NCBI GenBank assembly: GCA_019614645.1
Contig: JABWDB010000005.1
Location: 6,604,001-6,668,000, forward strand
Source: Stratiolaelaps scimitus
Lineage: Eukaryota > Arthropoda > Arachnida > Mesostigmata > Laelapidae
DNA length: 64,000 bases
Reading direction: 5' to 3'
Part shown: piece after piece, positions 1 through 13,249 of the stretch
How positions within the stretch are numbered: position 1 is the stretch's first letter
Layout: every line of letters begins with the position of its first letter
Position numbers and translations under genes: made by a program
The notes under the pieces: model-generated
Told to the model about the DNA's origin: nothing
Databases searched by the model: none
What the model saw: the letters and a program-made list of their open reading frames with translations, nothing else

Positions 1-2230
1 CACTATATTAGCAGAAAGGTGATAACTGGGAATGTCCTTCTAGGAGGGAACGTCCTTCTCGGAACTGGGAATGGAGAAGCTGGAAAAATCACGAACAGTT
101 GTTAAACATTCGTCGAGTGAATGTTTGATGAGGGTTGGGGTCGAAAATATGGTGGGCGTTCATTGTCATAATTGGTTTACGATGACAGAAAAATTTGCTT
201 GTTTGTTACAACAAAAAAAAACCCTTTATTTCTACTGAACTATTTATGAAATGATTCGTTATATTGAAACGGGACAAATATATATACACTAGGTGACTAA
301 CAGGGTTGTGGGTGTACGCTTATATATGTACATATATATATCCGCAGTTAATCTTCGTCTTATTTTAGAGTTTTAAGTAGTTCATTGAGTGTTTTATTAT
401 AGCTCTAACCCAAAAAAAAAACGAGACGTAGTTGATGTAGTTCAGTATTTCCCACTCCTATTATTGATTAAATATCCTTAAGAGAGGATACTGCTCCGCT
501 GTTCGAAATCGTATTCGTAGTGATATGCGAAACACGCCGCTTCACTTAGTTCGATGCACAAACGCTTGAGCATGGCCACTCAGAGCAGCTAAAGTCAATT
601 GGCCTGGACCCCGCTTCCTGGTGTTCTTCTATTCTTGAGTACGATCGCCCGGCGTTATTAGCCTAATAAGGCTCGAACCTGGGAGCTAAGGTCCGATAAA
701 ACCAACAAAAGGCAACAGACCTCAGGCCAAAGCTGCGATTCAAAGCCGGGCAGGCGCGTGTGTCGACAGCCAATTCTTCCAACCGCCGCTCTAGGTAGGA
801 TTTGTGGAAAATTCTCTCTATTTTGTCGTGTAAGGGCCGAACATGTATGTATATAGGACGGAGTCGCCGCTGCAGGTAATAGTCTGTGTGAGCCTATGCC
901 AGGACGTGGTCAGAACTAGTGGGCCATCTGTTAGTTTCATTTAAATTGAGCATGGATCTTGTAAATTTCAGACGAAGAAAAATAGAAAAGGAAATTTAAA
1001 GGTACGGCTTCGTATAGTAACAAGCTGAATGATTTACCATAGCTATGTGAGCACGTTGAAGAAATACGTAATAACTCTAACGGTGAACTGTCGTTTGCAG
1101 TGAGCGTCTCATCGTCGGTATTTGCTTCGAATCATCTTTATATACACATAAAATATTACATACAACAGTAGTTTTGTACGACGTCGGGTACTAAACTGGT
1201 ACCCACTTGTAATGAATGCAACAAGAGAGTCGAAAATCGACAGGCAAATGGCCGGTTGCCTGGGGCATATGCGAAGAGGAGTCTGTATCTCTGCGAAGTA
1301 GAGGATATCGATTCGATTACAAATTTACCCATTTTAAAATAAGCAGATGAGAGGAATTATTAAAGAGAACGATGTTGTGTATCCAGTTCGTTTCGGCAAA
1401 AAAACACTTTGTTGATATATTACCTTTCTTTTGATGTGAGCATCGTATCCAAACTGTGCCACAAATACCGAGGCTGATGCGTGAGGACAGTACGCATGGT
1501 TCGAAGGCGAAATCTTATAATTCGATATACGTTGTATCCAGCAACAAGTAGGTGAGCAACACGTATACCTAATGCTTCGAGCAGTCAATTTTTAGCTAAC
1601 TCAAGGCTCGCAATTTACATAAAAGCATGTAAAAAAGTGCAGAAGGATATACCCGTACGTTAATTAATGAACAAAACTTCTATATTACTCATTATATTAT
1701 TAAACGTGTGGGAACTTTCAAATACGTCAATATTTCCAAAGGAAACTTATATAATTAGCAGCAGTATCAACTGTATTGTGCGTTACTAATCATTATTATT
1801 TTTTTTCTTTCGCGACTGTTCATCTCCGCGCAGTTCGCACAACGGCTTAGTGCTATCGAGAAAGTTTTCTTCGCTTCCGGAAGATCCCTATGGACATTAT
1901 CTATGCAAGGATCTACAATGAACCCGCTCATTAACGAAGCACCCTCAGGCCGTCTTGGGGGAGAGCGCTCCACGCCTGCGCGATTCAACTATTCTAAACA
2001 TAAAATAGGCTGTCTTCCTAACGTCTGTATAAATGATGTCATCCAGTTACAATGCCTTCGAAATCCCAAACAGATGAGAATCACATGAAACGCATTGAGC
2101 TGTGACGATGAAGACCGTTGCTATCCATGATGATGCACATTTTGGATAGTAACAACACGCGCGTGTCTGTACATATGTGCACACAGTACTCTCGTGCCCG
2201 TTAACCCCGATCTAACACCATTAGCGCCAT
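1..2230. other. AT-rich non-coding stretch, no gene seen
   Basis: Only short open frames without protein character occur. Short A runs lie near 211-220 and 412-421. Apart from the B-box-like site near 670 I see nothing in it. Confidence 0.6.
640..700 (-). mobile_element. Isolated pol III B-box-like site
   Basis: On the minus strand AGGTTCGAGCC (rc of 670-680) is a near-perfect B box. No convincing A box is found at the right distance. It could be the remnant of a tRNA-derived SINE. Confidence 0.22.
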
Positions 2231-2232
2231 AC

Positions 2233-2277
<45 letters not shown>

Positions 2278-2292
2278 CATACATACATATAT
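2231..2292. repeat. (AT)n microsatellite with (CATA)n flank
   Basis: Continuous AT repeats at about 2239-2272 are followed by four to five CATA units to about 2290. Confidence 0.95.
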
Positions 2293-2759
2293 GAATTGTT
2301 TTCACATTCCTTCGGGGCGACGTCTAGTGGAATAGCCACAATCAATCTGACCCGAGAAATATGTGATTACTTCCGATGTAGCTTGACAACGTGATCAAAA
2401 TGAAAGCGGGGATTGGATGTTAAACGTGTCAACAATTGTCAACAAGCGCCCCTTCTGGTAATCTTGAGTCGGCACGGTACAATGTCCGGCCCACAAATAG
2501 TGCACCCGACGGAAGTGTATCAGCAAAAATAGATATCCAGTCATCCCTTCCCCATCGGCTACACGCCCCTCCCGGTTGACTCCAACAGGTCCTTAGGTTA
2601 CGGGCAGCAAATAAGTAAAAGCTGAACAAATCTCGAATTCTCCTAAACAATGTCGTTGCTACCTGTCTGTTGCAATTGCGTCACTCGTTCGCTGTCTCTA
2701 CCGTATTTACATATTGAACACAATAAGCCAGCTGTTTAGTGCTCCACTGCCGAGCTGAC

Positions 2760-4950
2760 GGGTGATCGACAGCACGTCTCGCTTCATTACATTTCGCCCG
2801 GCCCGCAGCGCACCGTCTACCAAAGCCTATCGGGGGTCGTCCTGGTCGGAAACTCCACTCGTTGTCTCACTCGTCACGGCGGCCTGCGACTGCGCCGCTG
2901 CGCATAAGATTTGCCGAGCATCGCCTTGCCCTCGAGGCTGGCCCGCGTCCCGGAGCCGGTGATGGTTTATTTGCCAGCGCTTCTCGTCTGTCGCCGGGCG
3001 CCCGTCCGCCGGACGCTCAACGGAACCAAGCAGCTTCCAACGACAAAGCTTTGCGCGTATTCCTTCGTCCGCTTGCTTATTCCGTTCGTGTGAGCTTCCT
3101 GCTCTTAGCGTACCCCCCCGCTCTCTGTCTCTCTCTCTTCTATTTATCTCTCCTAGGCTCTCTCTGTCCCGAAGCTACCTTCGTTTCCGACAGTCATTCT
3201 CGCTCTCATTCTTCCTGCTTACGTCTTTTGCTTGCTTACGAAGCGGGCCACCTTTGCTGCTTTCTACTTTAGTGAATGCGTGACCCTAAAGCTAACACAC
3301 ACACACACGCATATACTCACACGGCTACACACGCGCACACAGCCACTCAGCAGCTGGCCACGTCGTGGCCAGCTTGCATCACCGCGAGAACAGCCAGTTC
3401 GCGCGACACCCGCTGCCGCCGCCGTCGATCGCGCGGGCAAATACTCAGAACGCGCCGAGCGTTGAGTGAACCGCGAATCGCCAGCGGGAAGCCGGGTGCA
3501 GAGCGAGCGCCTGTGATGTGATCTGTTCAACTTGCAAATTTTCAGGCAGCATGGTAGCCCGGCGGCTCCCTCCCTGCCGGTCCCAGCTAACATCAGCATC
3601 AGTCGTCGGCCGTGGCCGATCCCAGCACAGTGGTTGTGGTAGATGGAGGGTAACTCGGTAGTAACTCAGGTTCCCTGCGGGACGGGGGAACCGAGTCGGA
3701 TTGGCTGGAGTGGCTGGCCTGACCGGCTGACTGACGGATGGGCGGACTTCGCTGCGAAGGAAGATAGGGGAGAAATTGGGCCACAGGGAAAAAGGGGGGT
3801 CCAGGAGGGGGGGGGGGCGAGCTAGGAAGACATGCAAGGCAAGGCAACTCCAGGAAGAACGGATAGAAACCGAGCGAGAAACGGTGCGGCGCTGCAGCTG
3901 ATCCAGATGCGTGGACCTGATCTGCAGGGCCGCCAGCTCAGCATACCCGACCGCTGTTCTGTGGACCGCCGTGACAACGGGAGCGAGGCACGCAGGCAGC
4001 ACTGACGACGCTCGTTGGAGTCGAGCCCCCAGGGTCGGTCGTTGGAGACCCAGGTCAGGAGTTCTGCTCTGAGTCGTCAGTTCCCTGCTGCTGCTGCTTC
4101 CCCCCTCTAACACCCTCCCAACTCCCCGGCAGAATCGTCTGTCGGTGCCGCGGCGACCGCATCTCTCGCTGCCAGCTAGGCGGCATGCCACTTCCAAATC
4201 AGCAGCGCCTTGCCAGTCCCTACACTCCTTAGCTCTCGGCTCGTTCGTCGCTCGGACACCCCCTAGTTGCTTCAGTGTGGAGTTACCGCACAACTCACTG
4301 GCTAACACTGGCTCCCCTTCCGGATTGACTCGCCCACACAGCACGTGTTGACCGAGGGAGTCTTCAGTCGCGCTGCTGCTGTTGTCCTCCGGAGGACGAC
4401 TGCAGTTGAGTGGTCATGGACCCAGCGGCACCCCACCCCCTACCGTCGGCGAGCTAAGAGAGCTGGTTGCGAGGTGCTCGCTTGCCCCGGCTGCGAACTG
4501 CAGTCGGCAACCACTCAGATCAGCTTCCCGCGTCGCACCACCAGCAGGACAACCTTGGCGAGCTCCTACGAGCCTCAGTACCCGGATACAGCGCCATGCT
4601 CTCTTTCTTTCCATCTCTCTCGATCTCTCGTATGCTGAATCTTCCTTGGCCTGAAGTCTCCCGTCGAGTTCCGGCCCGGCCACGCTCAGGACGGAAGACA
4701 ACCCCGTTCTCTATTCGGAGGGTGCTTCACCGGGTGGCAGTCCCGCCTGAAGTTGTCGGAGCGGTCTCGCTCGTGCTGAGCACGAATCGGCGTGACGAAT
4801 CGACTAAAGAGCGACGGGCATCGCACATTACTGCGCACACTTCGCTAGAATATGTGTATGGGGAAGTGAATGCAGGACTCGTCACTGTAGTGTTGCTGGT
4901 GCGAGACAAGCAAGTATAGCTGGCCGATCCGCGAAAGGGAGAACGCCTGG
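2760..4950. other. GC-rich block, CpG-undepleted, possibly promoter or 5' leader
   Basis: High GC with long overlapping open frames on both strands, including a 299-codon minus-strand frame (3445-4344) whose translation is low-complexity and matches nothing I know. It contains CT-rich tracts (3117-3160) and a CA-rich stretch (3295-3350). No frame is preferred, so the open frames are best explained by composition. Confidence 0.5.
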
Positions 4951-6034
4951 CAGACCAGATCCGAAAGCGAAACGCGGTGAGAGCCAGCCAGCATGGAAGT
5001 ACGCTTGGATGCAGGGGTGCGTGACTGCGTATGGACCTAAACGTTGTTGGGTGCGAAGAGGAGTCAGATAGGAGATAAATGGGCTAAGGGCTCATGATAG
5101 CGCCACAACCTAGCGCATCCCGTTGCATCGCACTCTCGATGTCGGGTACAGACCGACCATCCGGATACATTTTTACTTAGAAATGGCCGGCTGGGCACGA
5201 TTTTCAAATTGCGGAAATATGAAGAGAAATATAGCTCACGGCCGGTGTCACTGTCCCAGCATCTAGCAGTCTGCAGAGAGCGGAGGGAGAATGATGACTG
5301 GGGTCGATGATAAATATTTTATACAGCGGGGGAGGGAAGCGCGTTCCCCTCATATTTCTCCTGATGCGATTCCGACTACAGACTCGATGGCTAACTCAAT
5401 TGGCTAATAGATGACGTGTGACATAGAAATCCAATGACTGGCGGATAGTCCAACATGACAGCTGAAGGCAGGCCTTGCACGATCCAGTTGAATTGACGTT
5501 AACCAGGGCACTGTATACAAGGCTGCATTTCTGGTTGTCTTATTCTCGACAGCACCAGAACGAAGGTCGGGGCTTGAAACATCCAAGATTAATCCGAGTG
5601 TTTACCTCCCATATAAGCAGAAAATTTCGTCACTTATTCACACGATATTGTGTTAGCTATACCTAGGTACATAGTAAAATGGTACAATAGTGAACATATG
5701 ATAAAACATAACTTACGGATACATTTGAACGTATATATATATATATAATGAGTATTTAATTAGTTTATTTATATTTATTTATCGAGCGATCTGGTTGCTT
5801 TTACACAAAATCTAATACATTTATTGTGTATTATTGATACGTCTATCTACAGGCGTCGGCCGCTCTTAAAGATAACTAACAAAGAGTTCGGGTGATCGCT
5901 AGCATCGGCACACTCAAGTATTGCCTCTTGCTTGGGCATCTCCAAACACAAATCAAGGGTCGTATTATCAAATCGCATGCACTTCCATTCATTAATTTTC
6001 CCAAACGACGTCCCTGGGATGCTGCAATTCTGCA
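4951..6034. other. No recognised feature
   Basis: Mixed-composition DNA becoming AT-rich toward 5700-5830. No protein-like frame was found. Confidence 0.5.

Positions 6035-6073
<39 letters not shown>
6035..6073. repeat. (TA)n microsatellite
   Basis: An uninterrupted TA run of about 33 bp at 6041-6073 with a short degenerate 5' flank. Confidence 0.95.
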
Positions 6074-6077
<4 letters not shown>

Positions 6078-7615
6078 GGGGTTCACTTGACCGGCCAAAA
6101 CAAACACCGTCTGCTCGTTGATCGCACGCTGTCCCGCGGTCGAAATATCATGCACTGTTCTCTGTTGTTGCCTATCGTTTGCAGGAAGAACAAATAAGGA
6201 TCATTCACAGAGCAGTTAACATTTGCGCGTAGCGCTCATCGTGTAGCTGAAGCGGTAACGGCGGCACCAGTGCCCAAGCGGCTACCGCCGTAGACAAATA
6301 ATGCGTCAGATAGATAGGGGGCGTCCATGTCCCGTCAGATAAACATCATTTATGTGTAATTTCCGTCGCAATCCAACTACCATACGCTGGCTAGGCTACT
6401 AAGACTCCCCCCGCCCCCACACGGCTCGTCTCTCACTTCGGAGCCGCTCCCTGATCGTCTTTGCGGGAAATGGAAAATGCTGCCTGCGCAGAGTGGGTGC
6501 ACTCTCTGATTGGTGTTCGTGGCCTGATCATGACTCGCTGCAGTGAGATATCATCACACTCTCATGTGGAGTGCGAAGCGCCGCAGCAGTGGAGGATGGT
6601 CCTGCCACCTCGGAAATTCGGAAACCGTCCCGTCGAGCAGCTGCCGCCGGGTCAACAATGATGCTGGTGGCTATTTCATGTTGGTGGCACCACTGCAATA
6701 CGGGAGCAATGGATGGTCACTTTTGTGATAGCGGCAACGAAATGTCTGCTCTTAGATAGACTGTGTGTAGCGAAAATCATAATATCATATATGTATTATA
6801 GATCTGTGATACGTCGGTATACGCTCGGCAAAAAGGGCGTCTAAACAAGAGGCATCTCTGCATCGAAGAACCGTGAGATGATCGCATCTAAAATGAGTGC
6901 GTTATTATTGTTGGTTTGCAGATGGTCAAACCCCATCGCGTAGTTTACCGTTGACGAAGGCCTTTTGTCGCGATCAGGACAGATTCGACTACGTGACAGG
7001 TAACAGAGTGCCATGTGTAGGATTACTGATTTATTTAATATCATATACAGAGTGTAATTAAATTCCCGATACTCACACTAGTTACCACCAATTACCACTA
7101 GCTGATATTTACTGCTTAAATCATTTCCAGCAAGAACGGAGATTCAAGACCGCATGACTACCTCATGGTTGGTAGTGAGTCTGACCCTTGGCCAGCTGCC
7201 GGGGTAGTGTCTGATGCTATCATGAAATGAAGGAATCATTTGTAAGCAGGCAAAAAAGGCGTGTTGAAGTCCTTAATTCCATCTGATATACCAGACTATA
7301 TATTGCAGACAACTGGTGGAATGTCCTCATTCACGCACGGACACACCGACAGCGCAATGGGCCCCATCGCATACACTTATCGATACACTTATCGATACCC
7401 ACCTGCGGCACTTGCGCAGACGTGTATGTATTAGCGTGTAGCCTTAGCTCAATATCTCGCTTACTCTCCGTCTGAACTCGTGTCGCAGTGCTTGTTGCGG
7501 TGTGTCAGCTATCAGCCTCGTGGCAGATTTAATTATAAAGTTCCATAGCAATAATAAACACCCTTATTCTGTATACGTGCGTATCGATAGGTGTTAAATC
7601 TAAATTAGCGAAAAC
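6074..7615. other. No recognised gene; 12-bp tandem duplication
   Basis: The unit ATACACTTATCG occurs twice in tandem (7371-7394). Otherwise only short unremarkable frames are present. Confidence 0.5.
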
Positions 7616-9270
7616 GATTCCAGGCACGCATTGCAGAACAACTTTAACGAGGAGGAGCTGGTGCAGTGGGCGTCAGGCTCCGACCGGCAAGAACAGCCGT
7701 CGTTGTCGACGTCGTCCGCTCCCAAACTCATGCGGGGCGGTCTGCGCCTTCCGGAGCTACGCCTCCCAGCCCCAAGTACGATGCGCGATACTCGGGGCTC
7801 GTCCGAGCAGTAGACTCTGCGTGGCATAATGTGCAAGGCGTATACGATTTCCGAGCGTGGTAGTCTTACAATGAGCGGTGGCGAATGTGGCGTAAGCTTT
7901 GCCCACACATCGGGGGATGTGTAGACGTTTAGCCAAACGACTCGGCCAGGGTCGGCTGTCCTCTGCGTCGACGCGGTTCGAGCAGCATTTAGTCGAGTGG
8001 GACTGTTGGCCGAACGAACGGGAGTTACTCGGTTTACACAGAGCCGGCCGCCGGCCGCCGGCCGGCCGCCACTGCGACCCGCTATGACACTCGGCAACGC
8101 TAAATAGGCTGCAAGTGCTGTACAGAGGAGAGGCAAGCAGTGTGTAGTCGCGAGGAGGCCAGGAGAGACGGGGAAACCCGCTTATCGCTACGCAACAGTT
8201 CCGCTGCTTAAAGGACATTCGACATTGGCGCCTGTGCGTATTGTCGTGCGGCCCCGACATTTCAGGGCTGCAGCCTTTCCATTTCCTCCCGCGCGTCCCG
8301 CGCGTTCTGCACTCTGTCGAAACCCTTAGTCGGGACTCGGGACGGCCGACTCGAACGCGCCGACGCCGAGACCAACCAGGAATCGGCGAACGGCGAATGG
8401 GCATGCCAGCGCGGCTAGTGCTACTCTGGCAGAGCAGTGCGCGTGATGGGCGCTCAGGACGCAAACGAACGGGCGATGGGGTTTGGGGATTTGGAAATTA
8501 TTAATAATTTACAAGTTTGCAACAGCTGCCCCCCTCGGACGTCGCCACTGCACCGGCAGTGATGTTTCTCTCTCACTCTCTCTATCTCTCTTTTCGTTGA
8601 ACTGCGTACGCTGCCACGGTGCCAGGGTCCGAGGTCCTCCGCGAGCGGGTCGGGAACTCCGGCAACTCCGTTCTGCTCGTCTGATTCTCGCCGACCGCTC
8701 GTTCTCTTACGACTTTCCTCCATCCTCTCTCCCTGTCCTTCTCTCTCGCGCGCGCATCTTAGCAGTACAACAACAGCCGCGGCAAAGCGGGCAATGCGTC
8801 GATCCCGTCGAGCGCAGCATGCGCCCATCGACGGGACCTGCAGGGTCTACCAGCAGAGCGGCGGTAGACGAGCACGTTCCGGTGCTCTAGTTCTCTCGCC
8901 GCCCGGGCTTCTTCGCGGCGCCAGTGTGTTGTGCTGCGTTGCCGTGACTCGGCTAAGCGGATGAACTCATCTCTGGATGACGATGGAGAACGCTTCCTTG
9001 CCGGATTGGATTGTGCTGCCGCGACCGCTCTCGCTGCGGGAGTAAACGCACGTGCGAGTGAATTTAGGTGGGGAGGGGCAGTGTTGCAGTAGACAACAGG
9101 CTTCAGAGCCGTGGGGCGGTCTGTGGGGGGGCTGACGCCTGAGGCGCGGCCGCCGCAACGGGGATAGAGAATCGGGAAACAGTTGAGGAACGAGGCGAGG
9201 CAAGGCGAGCGCTGTGAACTCTGCTGGGAACTCGGCTGGGTGTTGTCGGGAATCCCTTGCAATTAAGACC
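7616..9270. other. GC-rich block, no assignable gene
   Basis: Overlapping frames up to 235 codons occur on both strands (for example 7757-8464 minus and 8759-9262 minus), with no domain I recognise. A GCCGGCC-rich simple repeat lies at 8043-8071 and a CT-rich tract at 8567-8598. Possibly a promoter or leader region. Confidence 0.5.
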
Positions 9271-11240
9271 ATCTAGTCAGCAGCTGCACAGCGTACAGCG
9301 GTACTAAGGGGTGAGGCGAATGCCCGCTAACCTCCTCCGGTCAACGTTGCAGGACTGAGAATAAATAACAGCCGACAAACGAATCGAATGCCAGCAACTC
9401 TTCTGCAACAACCGCGCGGATGCTTTAAAAAAGAAGAAGAAAGAAAGTGAACCGATTATATGTACATATACAAGCACCCGCATACATATATAGCGATAGT
9501 ACACTCCTTGCATAATGTACTCGAAATTGAACGGGCTTAGAAATTTAATTAGCTATCTTTTTAACTAATTAAACAATTTAGCTATTTAAAATCTGCGTGT
9601 ACGCTTGCTGTGCCTATGTAAGGAGTTCGCTTAGCTTCGATGAGGTGCAATTCAAAGGCTTGCCTCAGAATGGGTTTGACTTCACGATTCGTCAGGACAG
9701 GGTACCCGCAGACGATACAACAGACAGTTGAAAATCTATGCCGGTTGAGTCAATTTTTTTCTCATTTTGATTTGTGTCATTTGCTGAATATTAAACATAA
9801 AGTTAAATTTGTTATTCGCTATATATATATGTGTATAGTCCACGTGACGTTAAACGCTAGGCAGCCATGTCTGCATACGTTAGCTTCCGCATATTTTTTT
9901 CAACAGATCAATTGCACAATTATCATTGTCGAAATGGGCCACCCGATGGATATTTATAAATATATTAGTATCCGATCCAAAGAAACCGACGTTGAAAAAG
10001 GAAAAAAAAACATTCCAAGTATTCTAGCCATTTAAACAAGTAACGGCTCGACGGCTAACGAAAAGAGATTTCCTCCGATACAATACGACGTAGTTAAGAA
10101 AAAACACGAACAATTCCAACTTAGGAAATAATGACAGAGCGACCTGCTTCAGCATTCACTGATCTCCCGTTTTTGCATTTATATTTGGCGTAGCTAGTTA
10201 TTCAGCAGTCATGGAGAGGCTTGTTTATAGCGGGGAGATGCATGCGAATTTGACGCGTTTTTTTTACGAATCTTATCTCTCCTAACCGAATGCGCTTGTC
10301 AAATGCGCCAAGGCCGGCTGAGTCATTAGGGCTCATAATCTGCACGGAATCGTCGCTGGTTAGGCGACCCTTGTTGGCGGCAGATACAGACACAGGTGTG
10401 GCACGCGCAATTCGAATCGGACGAGGCGTTCCCGTTGAAGTGCAAGCATGGCGGTTGTCGGAGTCGATGCGGCCCTAAAGGTCGATGCGGCCATCTCACG
10501 CTACGGCGGCGTTCCTTTTCCAATGGCTCCCTCCTCGAACTGTCTATCACGTTCGTTTCGGCCAGGATTAAGAGTGTAGTTACGTCCCATGCTTAGCGGT
10601 TGCGTTTGGAGAAACTAGGCCAGGCTAAAAAGTGCCGGTGCTAACTTTTATGGTATATTAGGAATCCTTGCGCTGGTGCCTAGTACATGATGAAACATCT
10701 CTTGGGTGGGTGGGGGGTGGGTAACTTGATTTCAAGCCTTGCACGCGTTGGGCACCGATAACTGCAGAAAGGCTCAAGTTGTTTGAATGCTCAACGGGCC
10801 CTTCTTGATCTGTGCCATTCTTGGTATAATAGATGCGCGACGCGTTCGTGCATCATAATTAAATCTCGTCTTTAATTACATGACAAAGCAAACAATGCCG
10901 AGCACTACTTAGCATTGAGCATGCTTGGGACTCAATGGCAGATGGCTCCCAGCTTAGGCTGTGGAGGTTACCAAAGGAATACGCCTGAGTTCATAGAATA
11001 ACTTAGTTGTGGAGATACTTGAGAACAAAACGCAAAAATGTTATTCCAACTTTCGCGAGATAGCCAGGACGACACCAGCGACAACAGTATATTTATTGCC
11101 AGCCAACAGGTGTAGATGGCCATGCCACACATTGTACGTGTATACTTTGCACAATGTCGCCAGCACTAGCTACAACAAACGCAAATGTTGTTAATGCGAG
11201 CCAATATATGCAAGACGAATTATAGTTTGTACCATTACAT
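9271..11240. other. AT-rich stretch, no recognised gene
   Basis: A 131-codon plus-strand frame (9640-10035) contains Tyr/Ile-rich microsatellite-derived sequence and no motif. I regard it as chance. Confidence 0.5.
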
Positions 11241-11278
11241 GGATCTCTCTTTCACTCTCGCTGTGTTTTTGGCAACAG

Positions 11279-11452
11279 GCCTTACACGACCTCATCTTTG
11301 CGGCCGATGTCGTCTCATCTTTTTGTATATACGTTGACCCAATTTTGACGTCGCTTGTCGCCAGAGTCTTCGAGACCGCGAAGGCGAGATTGTGTGGCGC
11401 GCACGTCATATCGTTGTTGCTGCGTGTTGTGAGGATCCGTTGGGTATTCATC
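11279..11452 (+). CDS. Candidate internal exon, unassigned
   Basis: A pyrimidine-rich tract followed by GGCAACAG (11271-11278) gives a good 3' splice site. The following frame is open for 58 codons to a TAG at 11453. It reads ALHDLIFAADVVSS at the start and ISLLLRVVRIRW near the end: two hydrophobic segments, the second with spaced arginines, faintly like a voltage-sensor S3-S4 pair. The arginine spacing does not follow the usual R-x-x-R rule and no clear donor site is seen. Family not recognised; it may be chance. Confidence 0.2.
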
Positions 11453-11455
11453 TAG

Positions 11456-12060
11456 CTCAAGACGACAATGCCAGCCAGTACTCGTCCCGTATCAGGGATG
11501 AGAAGGGCAGGCTGATGTTACGCCAGCGCATCCTGGTGTCGCGCTTTCGCTGGGAGACTCTGGTGCAATTGTTCGTTCGACGCCCGACGGTCGCTGTTCC
11601 CGGCCCGGCCCCAAGAGAAGGACATACTTCCCCCCGTGCTCACACACGCGGCGGGACAGCGAAGCGAAAGTAGGCCTTCTCCCGCTCTTCCAGACATTGA
11701 GGCAGGACCCGCGCTGCACGCGCGAAGCCTCGCCCTAGACAGCAAAGCAGATCCATCCGCGGAAAATCGCCGATTGGAGCCTGCAGAGCCCGTAACAGAT
11801 ATCTCTGTGCAGGCGCACGAGACCCTCTCGCGAGCCTATGGCTAGATGGATGGACGGACGGGTGGATAGATCAAAGTCTGGGGGCGTTGTTGGGGCCCTG
11901 AACTTCAGCGAAAGAAGAGGTCTGGTACGCAAAGGCTGGCGCAATACGACGGGAAAAAAAGAAAAGCGAGAAAAAGAAGTGGGGAAAAGGCATACAACGC
12001 CAAACGTTATAACATTGCGCCCCTACATCGTGCAGTGCCGTCCGAAAAAGAAAGGGAGAA

Positions 12061-12119
<59 letters not shown>

Positions 12120-12620
12120 GCGTCGTATGGAAGGCCAATAGGGAACGCACGCGTTGGCCAGCGAGAGACAGAGAGAGAGAGAGAGTTGCTAGATAGACAG
12201 TGCTGAGGTACAAGAGGCGAAAAACGAAGCTCGAGAGCCAAACGCAGAGATCCGCTATAGGCCTAGCCGATTCCGCCAGCTGGAGATCAAAATTTGACAG
12301 CGCAGGCCACACGGACAAGTTGCCTGCGCTGCTCTAGCCATGGCGTAGCGATATCGAGGCGATGTCAAGGCGCTGGCAAGCCATGGCATTCTGCCCGCGA
12401 GTTGTTGCGGCATCCGTTGTGACAAGCCGAACCAGAACCAAGAAGATCAAGAACGAGCTGAGCCGACGGGCGCGGCCGGATGCTCAACGTTCGGCGTAAC
12501 AGCGGCAGCCCAGTCCTAAGGGGACGGTGCAGGTCGGTTCGTGAGGGGAGACATGGTATCGGTCGAACCGGTCGTGGGATTCCGACCGACTTGGATTGCA
12601 TACATTGACATGTGTGCATC
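11456..12620. other. GC-rich block flanking a long (GA)n tract
   Basis: Open frames on both strands overlap and give low-complexity products (Arg/Glu or Ser/Leu from the GA repeat). No gene is supported. Confidence 0.5.
12063..12117. repeat. (GA)n microsatellite
   Basis: About 54 bp of uninterrupted GA, with a shorter GA run following at about 12170-12186. GA tracts of this kind can bind GAGA-type factors in arthropod promoters, but no function is shown here. Confidence 0.95.
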
Positions 12621-13249
12621 CTGTCTCTCCGATCTTAAATCTTGTCAGGCGTCCAAAATTCTTTCATTCTATTAGAAATAGCCGCCCATCGTTCCGAGGT
12701 TTGCTATGCGTGCCTTCTCTGGACAACATTAAATAAAGTGGCATAGCATATGTATCCCGTTATTTCTTCTCCGTCATTTCGGCACAGATGTTTTCGTATG
12801 CCTTCGATATCGTACAAGGGATCTGCTCGAATCAATTGCATATACGCATCTGAAGTCACACATACATCTATCAAACCAGACGCCGGCCAAACGGCTGATC
12901 CAAACGAATTCTGACACTTGTTATCCGCACATGGACACGGTTTCCTAGTATCTTACCAACGCTTAGGATGACAAGCGCCAAATGACAGCCGTGAAAAGCA
13001 TCAACACGTAACTTTACCGCAAGGTTTCACATTTGAGAGTCTAGTGATTTGGTCGACGAAGTAGGACCAAATCGCGTTGTTGAGAACGGCCGCAGCTTAT
13101 CATAAGGGTTCAACGCGCTCGTATATTCCTCCACTTGGACCACGAGGGAAAAATCCGGCCATTTAATTCACACATGAATCGAGTAGTGTCACTTATCTAT
13201 ACTCAACAGTCGCTTGCCAATCGCATGAAGGAAACTAATCGCGCACTCA
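12621..13249. other. No recognised feature
   Basis: Mixed-composition DNA without protein-like frames or repeats. Confidence 0.5.

Noticed and set aside
3445..4344. A 299-codon open frame on the minus strand
   Set aside because: It lies in a GC-rich block where stops are rare, overlaps frames on both strands, and its translation is low-complexity without domain or motif.
7757..8464. A 235-codon minus-strand frame
   Set aside because: Same reason: high GC, overlapping frames on both strands, no recognisable domain.
12007..12318. Ser/Leu-rich hydrophobic protein from the minus strand
   Set aside because: It is the translation of the (GA)n microsatellite.
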